From assembly GCA_016291655.1 (NCBI GenBank), contig JAEEYF010000006.1, positions 45,057 to 109,056 of the forward strand: 64,000 nt of DNA, given 5' to 3'. The notes under the pieces were generated by a model, which was given only the letters and a program-made list of their open reading frames with translations, searched no databases and had not been told where the DNA came from. Shown here piece by piece: positions 27,071 through 34,689 of this stretch. Origin of the DNA: Lachnospiraceae bacterium. Lineage in GTDB: Bacteria; Bacillota; Clostridia; Lachnospirales; Lachnospiraceae. The stretch's first letter is position 1. The number at the start of each line of letters is the position of its first letter. Made by a program: the position numbers and the translations under genes.

Positions 27071-27463
27071 TTAGCGCTGAAGTACCATCTTTAAACGGTC
27101 AAATTCCTGATTGATCGCATTTATGTAGGCATAATACTTGATCTGGTTATCCGCAAGATAAGCATTTTCCGTATCGATGTCAACGTTATTGCCGTCATAG
27201 CGATAACTGAGTTCCTGATAATCAGTATATACCGAGGGCTTCAGAGATGATAACCCTATATTTCCGACCTTTTTATCCAAATTATCAGTGCCCGTCTGAG
27301 TCATTGCCTCCTTAAGAACGTTCTCAAAATTCAGATCCGATCTTTTAAAGTTTGGAGTATCGACATTTGCAATATTGTTGGCAATGATCCCGTTCTTTGT
27401 CCAACTGGCGGATGCCGCCTTGTTAAGGATGTTTATGTAGTTGTAAGCATCAGAAGTAATCAC
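27071..27463 (-). CDS. flgB: Flagellar proximal rod protein FlgB
   Basis: First gene of the fla/che operon. The 130-aa product has the FlgB signature NGIIANNIANVDTPNFKRSD and the C-terminal helix ending ...INQEFDRLKMVLQR. The GTG at 27463 is the start, with AAGGAG 7 bases ahead; the longer in-frame extension to 27514 is the structured leader and lacks a ribosome site. Confidence 0.95.
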   Translation of the reverse strand: MITSDAYNYINILNKAASASWTKNGIIANNIANVDTPNFKRSDLNFENVLKEAMTQTGTDNLDKKVGNIGLSSLKPSVYTDYQELSYRYDGNNVDIDTENAYLADNQIKYYAYINAINQEFDRLKMVLQR

Positions 27464-27478
27464 GTTTTCTCCTTCCCT

Positions 27479-27520
27479 GCCTCCGGCATAATGTCGCAAA
27501 GCGCATCCTTGCATGCTTTG
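27479..27520 (-). promoter_or_regulatory. CsrA-type hairpin(s) in the fla/che leader
   Basis: On the leader RNA, 27497-27520 folds as a 6-bp stem CAAAGC/GCUUUG, a 2-nt bulge, a 3-bp stem GCA/UGC and an AGGA tetraloop. AUGCAAGGAUGC matches 10 of 12 positions of the CsrA SELEX consensus RUACARGGAUGU, and the two differences preserve pairing. A second GGA is in GCC-GGA-GGC (27479-27487) and a third is the flgB ribosome site. CsrA control is an inference; no csrA gene is in the window. Confidence 0.55.
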
Positions 27521-27543
27521 AACGCAGAAAAATTCCTTGTAAT

Positions 27544-27572
27544 ATTATAACGTATTTCAGGAAAAACACAAG
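27544..27572 (-). promoter_or_regulatory. Sigma-A promoter of the fla/che operon
   Basis: Minus strand: TATAAT at 27544-27549, with TTGTGT (27566-27571, 16-bp spacer) or CTTGTG (27567-27572, 17-bp spacer) as -35. It sits between the codY terminator and flgB and predicts a leader of about 75 nt. The -35 is embedded in repeated regulatory sequence. Confidence 0.8.
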
Positions 27573-27625
27573 ATGTATTCAAGTATTTTTTTCGACAATA
27601 CTAAATCTTGTGTTAATACTTGTCG
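27565..27625. repeat. Overlapping inverted repeats at the fla/che promoter
   Basis: A perfect 10-bp inverted repeat AACACAAGAT (27565-27574) / ATCTTGTGTT (27605-27614) has centres exactly 40 bp apart. Interleaved with it is CAAGTATT (27580-27587) / AATACTTG (27615-27622), and a third, shorter pair, CGACAA (27593-27598) / TTGTCG (27620-27625). The first arm covers the -35. The interleaving rules out one simple hairpin, so protein-binding half-sites are more likely. Confidence 0.65.
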
Positions 27626-27644
27626 ATATATATGCCTAACTTTT

Positions 27645-27682
27645 AACAAAAAACAAAAAAGGACTTTGTTACAAGTCCTTTT
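27645..27682 (-). terminator. Intrinsic terminator of codY
   Basis: Minus strand: a 9-10 bp stem AAAAGGACT/AGTCCTTTT (27674-27682 with 27657-27665) with an 8-nt loop, followed by a T-rich tract. It lies about 33 bp after the codY stop and separates codY from the fla/che promoter. Confidence 0.85.
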
Positions 27683-27714
27683 GTTAAAATCTTCCATGCA
27701 ATACGATATTAAAT

Positions 27715-28506
27715 TTAAGCTGTTTCCTGCTTTGACTTCTTTTTGTCGATGCCGAGTTCATCAAATACATAATCGTTCAAAACCTTGATGTATGTCCCCT
27801 TCATACCCGAAGATCTTGATTCGATAACGCCGGCACTTTCAAACTTTCTTAATGCATTTACGATGACCGATCTTGTAATGCCGACACGATCGGCGATCTT
27901 GCTTGCAACCAATGTACCTTCAGCTCCCTCAAGTTCACCGAAGATGTGTGTGATAGCTTCAAGTTCCGAATATGAAAGTGTTCCGATAGCAGATTTAACG
28001 ACCTGAACCTTACGATATTCCTCAACCTGCTCCTCATTAACGGAACGCATCATTTCAAGTCCCACAACAGTTGAACCGTACTCACTGAGGATGATGTCAT
28101 CCAGTGAATAATTGCTCTTCTTCTTGTAGATGAAGGTGGTACCGAGCCTTTCATCCGAGATCACAACGGGAACGATGATAGCTTCATAGTCCTCAATGCC
28201 GTCGGATTCAAAACCGAGTGTGGTAAGATTTACATTCTCCTTTGTGGAGAGAATGTTCAGGAATCTCTCGTTCAAGTCTCTGTCTATGAACTTGCCCACA
28301 CTGTTTCCGAGAAGTTCTGTGATGATTTCGATGTCCATTCTGTTTTTTGCTCCAAGAACCTTACCCTTTTTGCTGATGATAAGGATGTTGGATTCAAGAA
28401 TGTCACTCAAAACAAGGCAGATGTCACTGAAAATGACTTTGTTGGAACTGTTGTTATGCAACAGGTTACCAATCTTCCTCGTTTTGTCTAAGAGTTGTAC
28501 TCCCAT
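27715..28506 (-). CDS. codY: GTP/branched-chain amino acid sensing repressor CodY
   Basis: Global nutritional repressor of Firmicutes. The N-terminal GAF domain (QLLDKTRKIGNLLHNN start) and C-terminal winged helix (SKIADRVGITRSVIVNALRK, recognition helix) are conserved. The ATG at 28506 has AAAGGAGG 9 bases ahead; the longer in-frame extension includes promoter sequence. At 263 aa it is normal. It lies directly upstream of flgB as in Bacillus, where CodY represses the fla/che promoter. Confidence 0.97.
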   Translation of the reverse strand: MGVQLLDKTRKIGNLLHNNSSNKVIFSDICLVLSDILESNILIISKKGKVLGAKNRMDIEIITELLGNSVGKFIDRDLNERFLNILSTKENVNLTTLGFESDGIEDYEAIIVPVVISDERLGTTFIYKKKSNYSLDDIILSEYGSTVVGLEMMRSVNEEQVEEYRKVQVVKSAIGTLSYSELEAITHIFGELEGAEGTLVASKIADRVGITRSVIVNALRKFESAGVIESRSSGMKGTYIKVLNDYVFDELGIDKKKSKQETA

Positions 28507-28559
28507 AGAAATTAAGCCTCCTTTAAACCAATTAACGATAAAAATAACTTGCACGAATG

Positions 28560-28588
28560 ATATTACCATTCAATTTTCAAAATTGCAA
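28560..28588 (-). promoter_or_regulatory. codY promoter with operator-like palindrome
   Basis: Minus strand: TTGCAA (28583-28588), 17-bp spacer, TAATAT (28560-28565). The spacer holds the palindrome CAATTTTGAAAATTG (28571-28585), made of 7-bp arms round one base, which looks like a CodY box shortened by two bases in its centre. A second site, AATTTTTTGAATTTT at 28611-28625, matches the canonical CodY box AATTTTCWGAAAATT at 12 of 15 positions. Autoregulation is inferred. Confidence 0.68.
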
Positions 28589-28658
28589 GAGTATGAAATA
28601 AATTTAACACAAAATTCAAAAAATTCTTATGTTTTTATCAAATTTACTCAAGGCAATT

Positions 28659-30665
28659 TTACTTATTTTCGGCCTGTGTCTGCTCTCCGTTTTCCCCTTT
28701 CGGGAGCTGCCAAGCCATATAGTTGCATTCCGGATAACCTTCGCAACCATAGTAACGTCTGCCTTTTTTTGTTTTGCAGATAACTATCTCCTTGCCGCAT
28801 TGAGGGCATTTAACTCCCGTCTTCTGCAGATAAGGTTTGGTGTTTCTGCACTCAGGAAATCCCGGGCAGGCAAGGAATTTTCCGTGAGGGCCGTACTTGA
28901 TGACCATGTTTCTTCCGCACAGATCGCAGATAACATCGGTTTTTTCATCTTCGATCTTAATATCGGCAAGAGCTTCCTTTGCCTCATTGACAGCGCGTTC
29001 AAGGTCGGGATAGAACTCCCTTATTATGGTCTTCCACTGCACGCTGCCCTCCGCAACACCGTCCAGCAATGTTTCCATTGTGGCCGTAAAATTGAGATCC
29101 ACGATCGAAGGAAAGGCCTTGATCATAATATCATTAACAGCTTCGCCAAGTTCCGTAACATATATGTTTTTGTTTTCTTTTGTTACGTAATGTCTGGCAA
29201 GAAGTGTTGTGATGGTGGGTGAATAGGTACTGGGTCTTCCGATGCCGAGTTCCTCCATAGTTTTAACCAGCGATGCTTCGGTAAAATGAGGAGCGGGTGT
29301 TGTAAAGTGCTGATTCGGAACGATCTCGCCCGCTTTGATAACGGACTTTTCGTTCAGTTTGTCCAATGCCGCTCCGTTCTTGTCCACATCTTCGTCGCGA
29401 TCGGAATATACGTTCATAAAGCCTGCGCTCGCAAGGGTGGTGGAAACCGCGCTGAACCTGTAATCACCGCACTTCATTTTTACATTGACGCTGTTGTATT
29501 CAGCAGAAGGCATACGGCTGGCAATAAATCTTTTCCAGATCAGCTGATAAAGTCTGAAAGCATCCCTTGGAAGACTGTCCTTTACCTCCGCGGGTGAAAG
29601 GTCGCAATAGGTCGGACGGATCGCTTCATGAGCGTCCTGGATCTTTTTGTTGGAGGCATCCTTTGTATTGTGTTCCGAGTAGAACTCGGCTCCGAAAGCT
29701 CCGGTGATATAATCCTTGACCGCACTTTCCGCTTCCGCGGAGATCCTTGTGGAGTCGGTACGCAGATAGGTGATGAGACCTATGGTCCCGTGTCCCTTGA
29801 CATCAACGCCTTCATACAGCTGCTGTGCCGTTTTCATGGTTTTCTGTGTTGAAAAGTTCAACTGCTTGGATGCTTCCTGCTGAAGCGTACTTGTGGTAAA
29901 AGGCAAAGGTGCCTTCTTTTGACGTTTGGAGAATTTGATCTCGGAGAACTTAAATTTCTTTCCCTTTAAGTCGCTTAAGATCTTATCCACCTCTTCTTTA
30001 CAACCGATCTCGGCCTTTTCATCTCCTATGCCCGTAAGCTTTGCTTCAAAAGGCTTCTTTACGTCGGGGGATGTAAGTGAAACCGTAACATCCCAATATT
30101 CCTTCGCGACAAACGAATTTATCTCGTTTTCTCTGTCGCATATCAGTCTTAAAGTGGACGATTGTACTCTTCCGGCACTCAGTCCTCTTTTGATCTTTTC
30201 CCATAACAGTGGCGATATCTCGTAGCCCACAACACGGTCAAGCACACGTCTTGCCTGCTGTGCGTCAACGAGCTTCATATCTATGTTTCTGGCTGCTTTT
30301 ATGGAATTCTTAACTGCATTCTTGGTGATCTCGTTAAATGTAATTCTGCAATAATGCTTGGGATCAAGCTTTAATGCATTTGCAAGATGCCATGAAATCG
30401 CTTCTCCTTCACGATCCGGGTCGGTTGCGAGATAAACCTTGTCCGACTTCTTAACTTCCCTGCGAAGTTTGGCCAGGATGTCTCCCTTTCCTCTGATCGT
30501 GATATATACCGGTTCAAAATCATGCTCCACATCGATGCCCATACGGCTTTTGGGAAGATCCCTCACATGACCGTTGGAGGCAATGACTTCATAATTTGCG
30601 CCGAGATATTTCTTGATTGTTTTAGCCTTAGCGGGTGATTCCACTATAACAAGATGTTTAGGCAT
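28659..30665 (-). CDS. topA: DNA topoisomerase I (TopA)
   Basis: Type IA topoisomerase that relaxes negative supercoils. The N-terminal Toprim domain has HLVIVESPAKAKTIKKYL and the DPDREGEAISWHL motif. The catalytic Tyr is in GLITYLRTDSTRIS. Two C-terminal four-cysteine zinc ribbons are visible, CDLCG...CPGFPEC and CPQCG...CEGYPEC. At 668 aa it is close to the Bacillus protein (691). It sits between dprA and codY, a conserved block, though the xerC/clpQY genes that often intervene are absent. Confidence 0.97.
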   Translation of the reverse strand: MPKHLVIVESPAKAKTIKKYLGANYEVIASNGHVRDLPKSRMGIDVEHDFEPVYITIRGKGDILAKLRREVKKSDKVYLATDPDREGEAISWHLANALKLDPKHYCRITFNEITKNAVKNSIKAARNIDMKLVDAQQARRVLDRVVGYEISPLLWEKIKRGLSAGRVQSSTLRLICDRENEINSFVAKEYWDVTVSLTSPDVKKPFEAKLTGIGDEKAEIGCKEEVDKILSDLKGKKFKFSEIKFSKRQKKAPLPFTTSTLQQEASKQLNFSTQKTMKTAQQLYEGVDVKGHGTIGLITYLRTDSTRISAEAESAVKDYITGAFGAEFYSEHNTKDASNKKIQDAHEAIRPTYCDLSPAEVKDSLPRDAFRLYQLIWKRFIASRMPSAEYNSVNVKMKCGDYRFSAVSTTLASAGFMNVYSDRDEDVDKNGAALDKLNEKSVIKAGEIVPNQHFTTPAPHFTEASLVKTMEELGIGRPSTYSPTITTLLARHYVTKENKNIYVTELGEAVNDIMIKAFPSIVDLNFTATMETLLDGVAEGSVQWKTIIREFYPDLERAVNEAKEALADIKIEDEKTDVICDLCGRNMVIKYGPHGKFLACPGFPECRNTKPYLQKTGVKCPQCGKEIVICKTKKGRRYYGCEGYPECNYMAWQLPKGENGEQTQAENK

Positions 30666-30692
30666 ATCATAGCTCCGTTAATGTAAATTTGT

Positions 30693-30744
30693 CTGTGTTT
30701 AACACAGCAAATGGTAAAATATAACAGAAAATTGGATTTGTCAA
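30693..30744 (-). promoter_or_regulatory. topA promoter with downstream palindrome
   Basis: Minus strand: TTGACA (30739-30744), 17-bp spacer, TATTTT (30716-30721). Just downstream, over the expected transcription start, is the perfect palindrome CTGTGTT-T-AACACAG (30693-30707). Its placement would allow a repressor to block initiation. It does not match the LexA, CodY or NrdR box forms I know. The rest of the ~150-bp topA-dprA gap is AT-rich with no gene. Confidence 0.68.
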
Positions 30745-30816
30745 ATAAAAATTTTATTCCCATTTTTTCTTTGACACACAATAATCCTGCTAAACACTGA
30801 TTTTGCAAACATTATC

Positions 30817-31659
30817 TTATTCACATTTTTGTTTTGTTCTTTTTATTGTAGAAAGCACATAAAGCACATCGTTAACGGAAGTAACGGGAGTCGCTCCCGA
30901 CTTGATCACATCCAAGCATCCTGCAGACATCACATCATCTATCCTTCCCGGAACCGCCATGATCTCTTTCCCCAATTCCAGGCCGTAATTCACCGTTATC
31001 AAAGAACCGGAACGAAAGGCTGCTTCTATGACCAGCACCGCATCCGAAAGCCCCGCCAGAATCCTGTTTCTTGCCGGAAAATTTGCCGCTCTCGGAGCTC
31101 CGCCGGGCGGGATCTCGGAAAGCAGGCCTCCGTTTTTCTTAAGCCTTTCGTAGATATCTCTGTTCACCCCCGGATAAACGATGTCAACCCCGCTACCGAG
31201 AACCGCATAGCTTGTACCTCCGTTATCCAGAACCGCCCGTTGAGCGACTCCGTCTATTCCCGCAGCCATACCCGAGATCACGTCAATTCCGTGTTTTGCA
31301 AGACCTTTTGCAAAGTATTCCGCCATTCTGACGCCGTAGTCCGTGCAGTTTCTCGCTCCCACCACCGCCACTCTGATCCTTTCCCTTTCCGGCATTTTCC
31401 CGAGATAATAAAGACATACGGGCGGTGCATACAGCTGCTTTAATTCCTCGGGATAGCCCACATCCTCAGGGCATAGTATCTCTATGCCCCTTTTAACCGC
31501 CGTTTCATAGGTTTTGATGCATTCTGTCTTAAAGGCGTCATTATCGCAGGTTTTATTCCACAATTCTTCTGCGGACATTTCCGACAAAAGCCTTGTTTTT
31601 TCTTCCGCGGTAAGTCCATTGATCGAATTAAGCCAGTGGTAGATTATTTTTTTGTTCAC
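30817..31659 (-). CDS. dprA: DNA-processing protein DprA/Smf
   Basis: RecA loader for incoming single-stranded DNA in natural transformation; also present in many non-competent bacteria. The Rossmann-like core is complete, with VVGARNCTDYGVRMA, VISGMAAGIDGVAQRA, GSGVDIVYP and NFPARNRILAGLSDAVLV. The protein (280 aa) ends after the core, so the C-terminal winged helix found in some DprA is missing. It starts with GTG at 31659, AGAGG 8 bases ahead, and overlaps the comM-like gene by 32 bp. Confidence 0.94.
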   Translation of the reverse strand: MNKKIIYHWLNSINGLTAEEKTRLLSEMSAEELWNKTCDNDAFKTECIKTYETAVKRGIEILCPEDVGYPEELKQLYAPPVCLYYLGKMPERERIRVAVVGARNCTDYGVRMAEYFAKGLAKHGIDVISGMAAGIDGVAQRAVLDNGGTSYAVLGSGVDIVYPGVNRDIYERLKKNGGLLSEIPPGGAPRAANFPARNRILAGLSDAVLVIEAAFRSGSLITVNYGLELGKEIMAVPGRIDDVMSAGCLDVIKSGATPVTSVNDVLYVLSTIKRTKQKCE

Positions 31660-33118
31660 TGCATCTTCCTCTTTTTGTTAAAAAATAAGCTTCCCTGAGA
31701 TCCTCGGGAGCAATGTCTTCCCTGCCTTCATAATCAGCTGCCGTCCGTGCCGTTCTGAGCAGTTTCAGATAATCCGAAACGGTAAAGCTGTCCGTTAACA
31801 GAGCCGCGGCTTCTCTTTCGCATACATGAGAAAGACGGCAGAATTCTTCCGTTTCCTCATCCGTCATCGAAGCATTCAGTCTTTTCTCTCCGCCAAATCT
31901 CTTGTACTGTTTTTCCCTGGCCCTCAAGATCTTAATGTCAAGATCCTTCTCCTCTTCTTCACAAACGCCCATTCTTCTGAAACCCGGTTCGGGAACATGA
32001 ACAAATACATCTGTTTCTTCGCTGAAAAAGCCTTCAGTAAGGGATGTCAGTTTTGCGATCTGTTTCAGAGTGCAGGTGCACTTTTCTCTGTCAGGGAAAA
32101 AACCGCATTGGCACAGGGTTCCTGAGGCGATGAAATTAAAACTGCAGGGAAGTCTTTTCGAATTGTCGGCGGAAGAAGGGGATCTGCGGAAGAAATCTCC
32201 GAACTCCGAAACAAAAGGAGCCTTTGAGAAATTGATGTTTTCAACAAAGATCACTCCCATATGAGCCGAATAAAAATCTTTTGTCTCCGGCTGTATGGCG
32301 GCATTTAAATAAACACATTTCCTTTTTAAGATCTCGGAATAGTCGTAGCCAAGAACGGAATTCATCTTAAGCATTTCGATCAATTCGCCGTTGTCGGGCT
32401 TGGGCAACAACTTCACAAAAGCCGAAGCGAGTTTTTTCTTTTCCTTTTCCGAATTACCGGCCATAAAGATGTTATGTCCGCCGCAAGCCGCCAGGATCAA
32501 GGCTCTCCTGATACTTTTGTCCGCATAGATCCCTCGGAAAGGATGTTGGAGATCAGAGCAGTCAAAATAGGGGGTTCTGTCCGATATGGGACTAAAATCT
32601 CTTTCCGCGTCGGAATCGGAAAGAATGTCCGCAAGCTCCTCCACATCACGTATCCCTCTCATCAAAACACCGTCGGACCAGCCGATATCCTTAAGGTTCT
32701 CCTCGGAGCATATGATCTTAAGTCCCTTTTCTTTTGCAACAAAGATCATGGGTAAAAGACTGTTTGTCTTATTGACCTTTCCGTCCAAAGACAGTTCTCC
32801 CACTATTAAATACCTGTTCAAATACTTTTCGGGAATATAGCCGAATGCGGCAAGAAGAGCCGTGGCAACAGGAAGATCGAAGGAAGTTCCTTCTTTTTTA
32901 ACTTCCGCGGGTGACATATTAACGGTGATGTGCTTGGGCGGGAGCAGAAACCCCGAATTTTCAAGGGCGATCTTAACTCTGTCCTTTGCTTCCTTCACAT
33001 TGCCCGCTATGCCTCCGACCATCTGAAAGCAGGGCAATCCGTTACGGATGTCAACCTCAACTGTTACAAGAATGCCGTTTATACCTGAAACGGCAGCAGA
33101 AAAACATTTACAGAACAC
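31628..33118 (-). CDS. ComM/YifB-like protein with degenerate AAA+ motifs
   Basis: Family of Mg-chelatase-like helicases that promote branch migration in transformation. The N-terminal Lon-like domain (residues 1-175) is well conserved (SAAVSGINGILVTVEVDIR; ITVNMSPAEVKKEGTSFDLP), as is the C-terminal region. The ATPase motifs are not. Walker A, normally GPPGSGKT, reads GNSEKEKK (221-228), with Gly to Glu and Ser/Thr to Lys. Walker B, normally FLDE, reads FVEN (291-294). The frame is open for 496 aa, so this is not a simple pseudogene. The GTG start at 33118 has AGAGG 5 bases ahead. Confidence 0.85.
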   Translation of the reverse strand: MFCKCFSAAVSGINGILVTVEVDIRNGLPCFQMVGGIAGNVKEAKDRVKIALENSGFLLPPKHITVNMSPAEVKKEGTSFDLPVATALLAAFGYIPEKYLNRYLIVGELSLDGKVNKTNSLLPMIFVAKEKGLKIICSEENLKDIGWSDGVLMRGIRDVEELADILSDSDAERDFSPISDRTPYFDCSDLQHPFRGIYADKSIRRALILAACGGHNIFMAGNSEKEKKKLASAFVKLLPKPDNGELIEMLKMNSVLGYDYSEILKRKCVYLNAAIQPETKDFYSAHMGVIFVENINFSKAPFVSEFGDFFRRSPSSADNSKRLPCSFNFIASGTLCQCGFFPDREKCTCTLKQIAKLTSLTEGFFSEETDVFVHVPEPGFRRMGVCEEEEKDLDIKILRAREKQYKRFGGEKRLNASMTDEETEEFCRLSHVCEREAAALLTDSFTVSDYLKLLRTARTAADYEGREDIAPEDLREAYFLTKRGRCSEQKNNLPLA

Positions 33119-33164
33119 ATTAACCTCTTTACTCTTCCGGGGGCAAAGGATCAAGTGCGCGTTA

Positions 33165-33203
33165 AATATACCAAAACCTCCCGACTTACGTCAAGAGGTT
33201 TTG
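33165..33203 (-). promoter_or_regulatory. comM promoter overlapping an nrdR-end hairpin
   Basis: Minus strand: TTGACG (33189-33194), 18-bp spacer, TATATT (33165-33170). The -35 lies in the loop of a perfect 9-bp stem CAAAACCTC/GAGGTTTTG (33195-33203 with 33172-33180), which begins 5 bp after the nrdR stop. The stem has only a weak T-rich tail, so it may be a poor terminator. Confidence 0.55.
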
Positions 33204-33207
33204 AAAG

Positions 33208-33663
33208 TTATTTTACTTCAAGTATCTTTTTCAGTTCATCCATGAAAGTGCTTACATCTTTAAATTCTCTGTATACGGACGCAAATCTTACATAGGCGAC
33301 AGGATCCATGTCGCGAAGCTTGTCCATTACCATTTCACCGATGACCGTACTCGGTATCTCCTTATCCTCACGGTTGTAGATCGCAGTTTCGATCTCATCC
33401 ACCAGTTCATTGATCTGCGCAACGGAGATCGGACGCTTGTGGCAGGATCTGAAAACACCGGAGGCGATTTTTTCACGATCGTAGGGTTCTCTTGTATTGT
33501 CCTTCTTGATGACAACAAGCGGGATCGTTTCAATCTTCTCATAGGTGGTGAATCTTTTACCGCACTCATCGCATTCACGTCTTCTGCGTATGCTTAATCC
33601 ATCTTCTGCGGGTCTTGAATCAATTACTCTTGTATTTTCTTTATTGCAATAAGGACATTTCAT
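33208..33663 (-). CDS. nrdR: Ribonucleotide reductase repressor NrdR
   Basis: Represses ribonucleotide reductase genes when dATP is bound. An N-terminal zinc ribbon (CPYCNKENTRVIDSR ... CDECGKRFTTYEK) is followed by an ATP-cone (VIKKDNTREPYDREKIASGV). At 151 aa it matches the family (~150). It has its own promoter with NrdR-box-like sites. No nrd structural gene is in the window. Confidence 0.97.
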   Translation of the reverse strand: MKCPYCNKENTRVIDSRPAEDGLSIRRRRECDECGKRFTTYEKIETIPLVVIKKDNTREPYDREKIASGVFRSCHKRPISVAQINELVDEIETAIYNREDKEIPSTVIGEMVMDKLRDMDPVAYVRFASVYREFKDVSTFMDELKKILEVK

Positions 33664-33703
33664 ATACGAACCCTTTCTTTTCTATGAAAAATATAACCTG
33701 TAA

Positions 33704-33751
33704 ATACAATATCTTGTATAATTGTACAAAATCCAATACAATAAATCAACC
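33704..33751 (-). promoter_or_regulatory. nrdR promoter with paired NrdR-box candidates
   Basis: Minus strand: TTGATT (33744-33749), 17-bp spacer, TACAAT (33721-33726). Site 1, ATACAAGATATTGTAT (33704-33719), matches 13 of 16 positions of the box consensus I recall (acaCwAtATaTwGtgt). A weaker half-conserved site (33736-33751) overlaps the -35. The sites start 32 bp apart, three helical turns, the spacing typical of NrdR box pairs. This suggests autoregulation. Confidence 0.66.
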
Positions 33752-33819
33752 TAATTTTAGAGATTTTAACACTATTTTTTTCTGTTTTTTACCTGTTTGC
33801 AGCTTTTTTTCAAGGATGG

Positions 33820-34665
33820 TCAAGCTTCTTCGTAGCATTTTTTGACATATGCCTTGGAGGCCTCCACATTCTCGGGAAGGCTGTCTTCCAGCAGGACATC
33901 GATAAAAGGCTTCCTCTTTTTGATGATACCGAAGAGGTGCGAAAAATCGAAACGCCCCTCTCCGAGTGTAACGGGTCTCGTGACGAGATTACCGTCCTTT
34001 ACGATGTAATCCTTAAGATGTATCACGTCGATCTCGTCTCCGAGTGTATCGAACATTTCATCCACTATCTCATTGGCATGACATTCATTCTCTGCGTTCA
34101 ACATGTTAACGGGGTCAAGGATCACCCTCAGATTCGGAGACCGGAAGTGATCGATCACTTTTGCGGTCCTTTCGGGTGTGTTCATGATGTGCTTCCATAC
34201 CGGTTCAACACCCACGCAAACGCCCATTTTTTCGGCATATTCAATAATCGGCTCAAGTCCTTTAACAAACACCGCCAATGCTTTATCCGTATGGTTTTCC
34301 GGACAGGGCTTGTATTCGGTGTTAACGGCTCCCGTTTCCGTTCCGACCATTCCGCATCCCAACAGAGACGCAAAGCGAATGTGCGTCTTGTATATATCCT
34401 GTGTCACTTTTAACTGCTCTGAGTCCGGTGTGGCCAGATTGTGATAACACCCCAGAACTGCAACTCTGACATCATTCCTTGCAAAAAGATCTCTCAGATA
34501 CATAGCCATTCCGCTTGTCATCGCACCCGGTTCCGTGTTAAAAGAAGAAAAAGCCTTGGATAAAGCCAGCTGTGTGCAGCAAAAGCCGGCTGTATGTATG
34601 TTTTCCACCCATTTTTCAACGGGTGCCTTGGGCATATCATGCCCCCTGATACCAAATTGAAGCAT
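33820..34665 (-). CDS. TIM-barrel sugar phosphate isomerase/epimerase family protein
   Basis: Member of the xylose-isomerase-like TIM barrel superfamily (AP endonuclease 2 fold). The metal-ligand motifs are visible: VGVEPVWKHIMN (Glu), LRVILDPVNML (Asp), DVIHLKDYIV (His, Asp) and the C-terminal DVLLEDSLPEN (Glu). The substrate cannot be assigned. The ATG at 34665 has GGAGG 5 bases ahead; the TTG further upstream has no site. It follows fhs by 24 bp and is probably cotranscribed with it. Confidence 0.82.
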   Translation of the reverse strand: MLQFGIRGHDMPKAPVEKWVENIHTAGFCCTQLALSKAFSSFNTEPGAMTSGMAMYLRDLFARNDVRVAVLGCYHNLATPDSEQLKVTQDIYKTHIRFASLLGCGMVGTETGAVNTEYKPCPENHTDKALAVFVKGLEPIIEYAEKMGVCVGVEPVWKHIMNTPERTAKVIDHFRSPNLRVILDPVNMLNAENECHANEIVDEMFDTLGDEIDVIHLKDYIVKDGNLVTRPVTLGEGRFDFSHLFGIIKKRKPFIDVLLEDSLPENVEASKAYVKKCYEEA

Positions 34666-34689
34666 GTCTTCCTCCGATGCGGGCAAGAC

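Noticed and set aside
27464..27540. c-di-GMP (GEMM) riboswitch in the fla/che leader
   Set aside because: The leader is about 75 nt and lacks the conserved GEMM core and its two-stem layout; only the GGA hairpins are present.
31628..33118. Sequencing error or frameshift as cause of the altered Walker motifs in ComM
   Set aside because: Both flanking blocks stay in the same frame and both motifs are altered by several substitutions, which one indel cannot explain.
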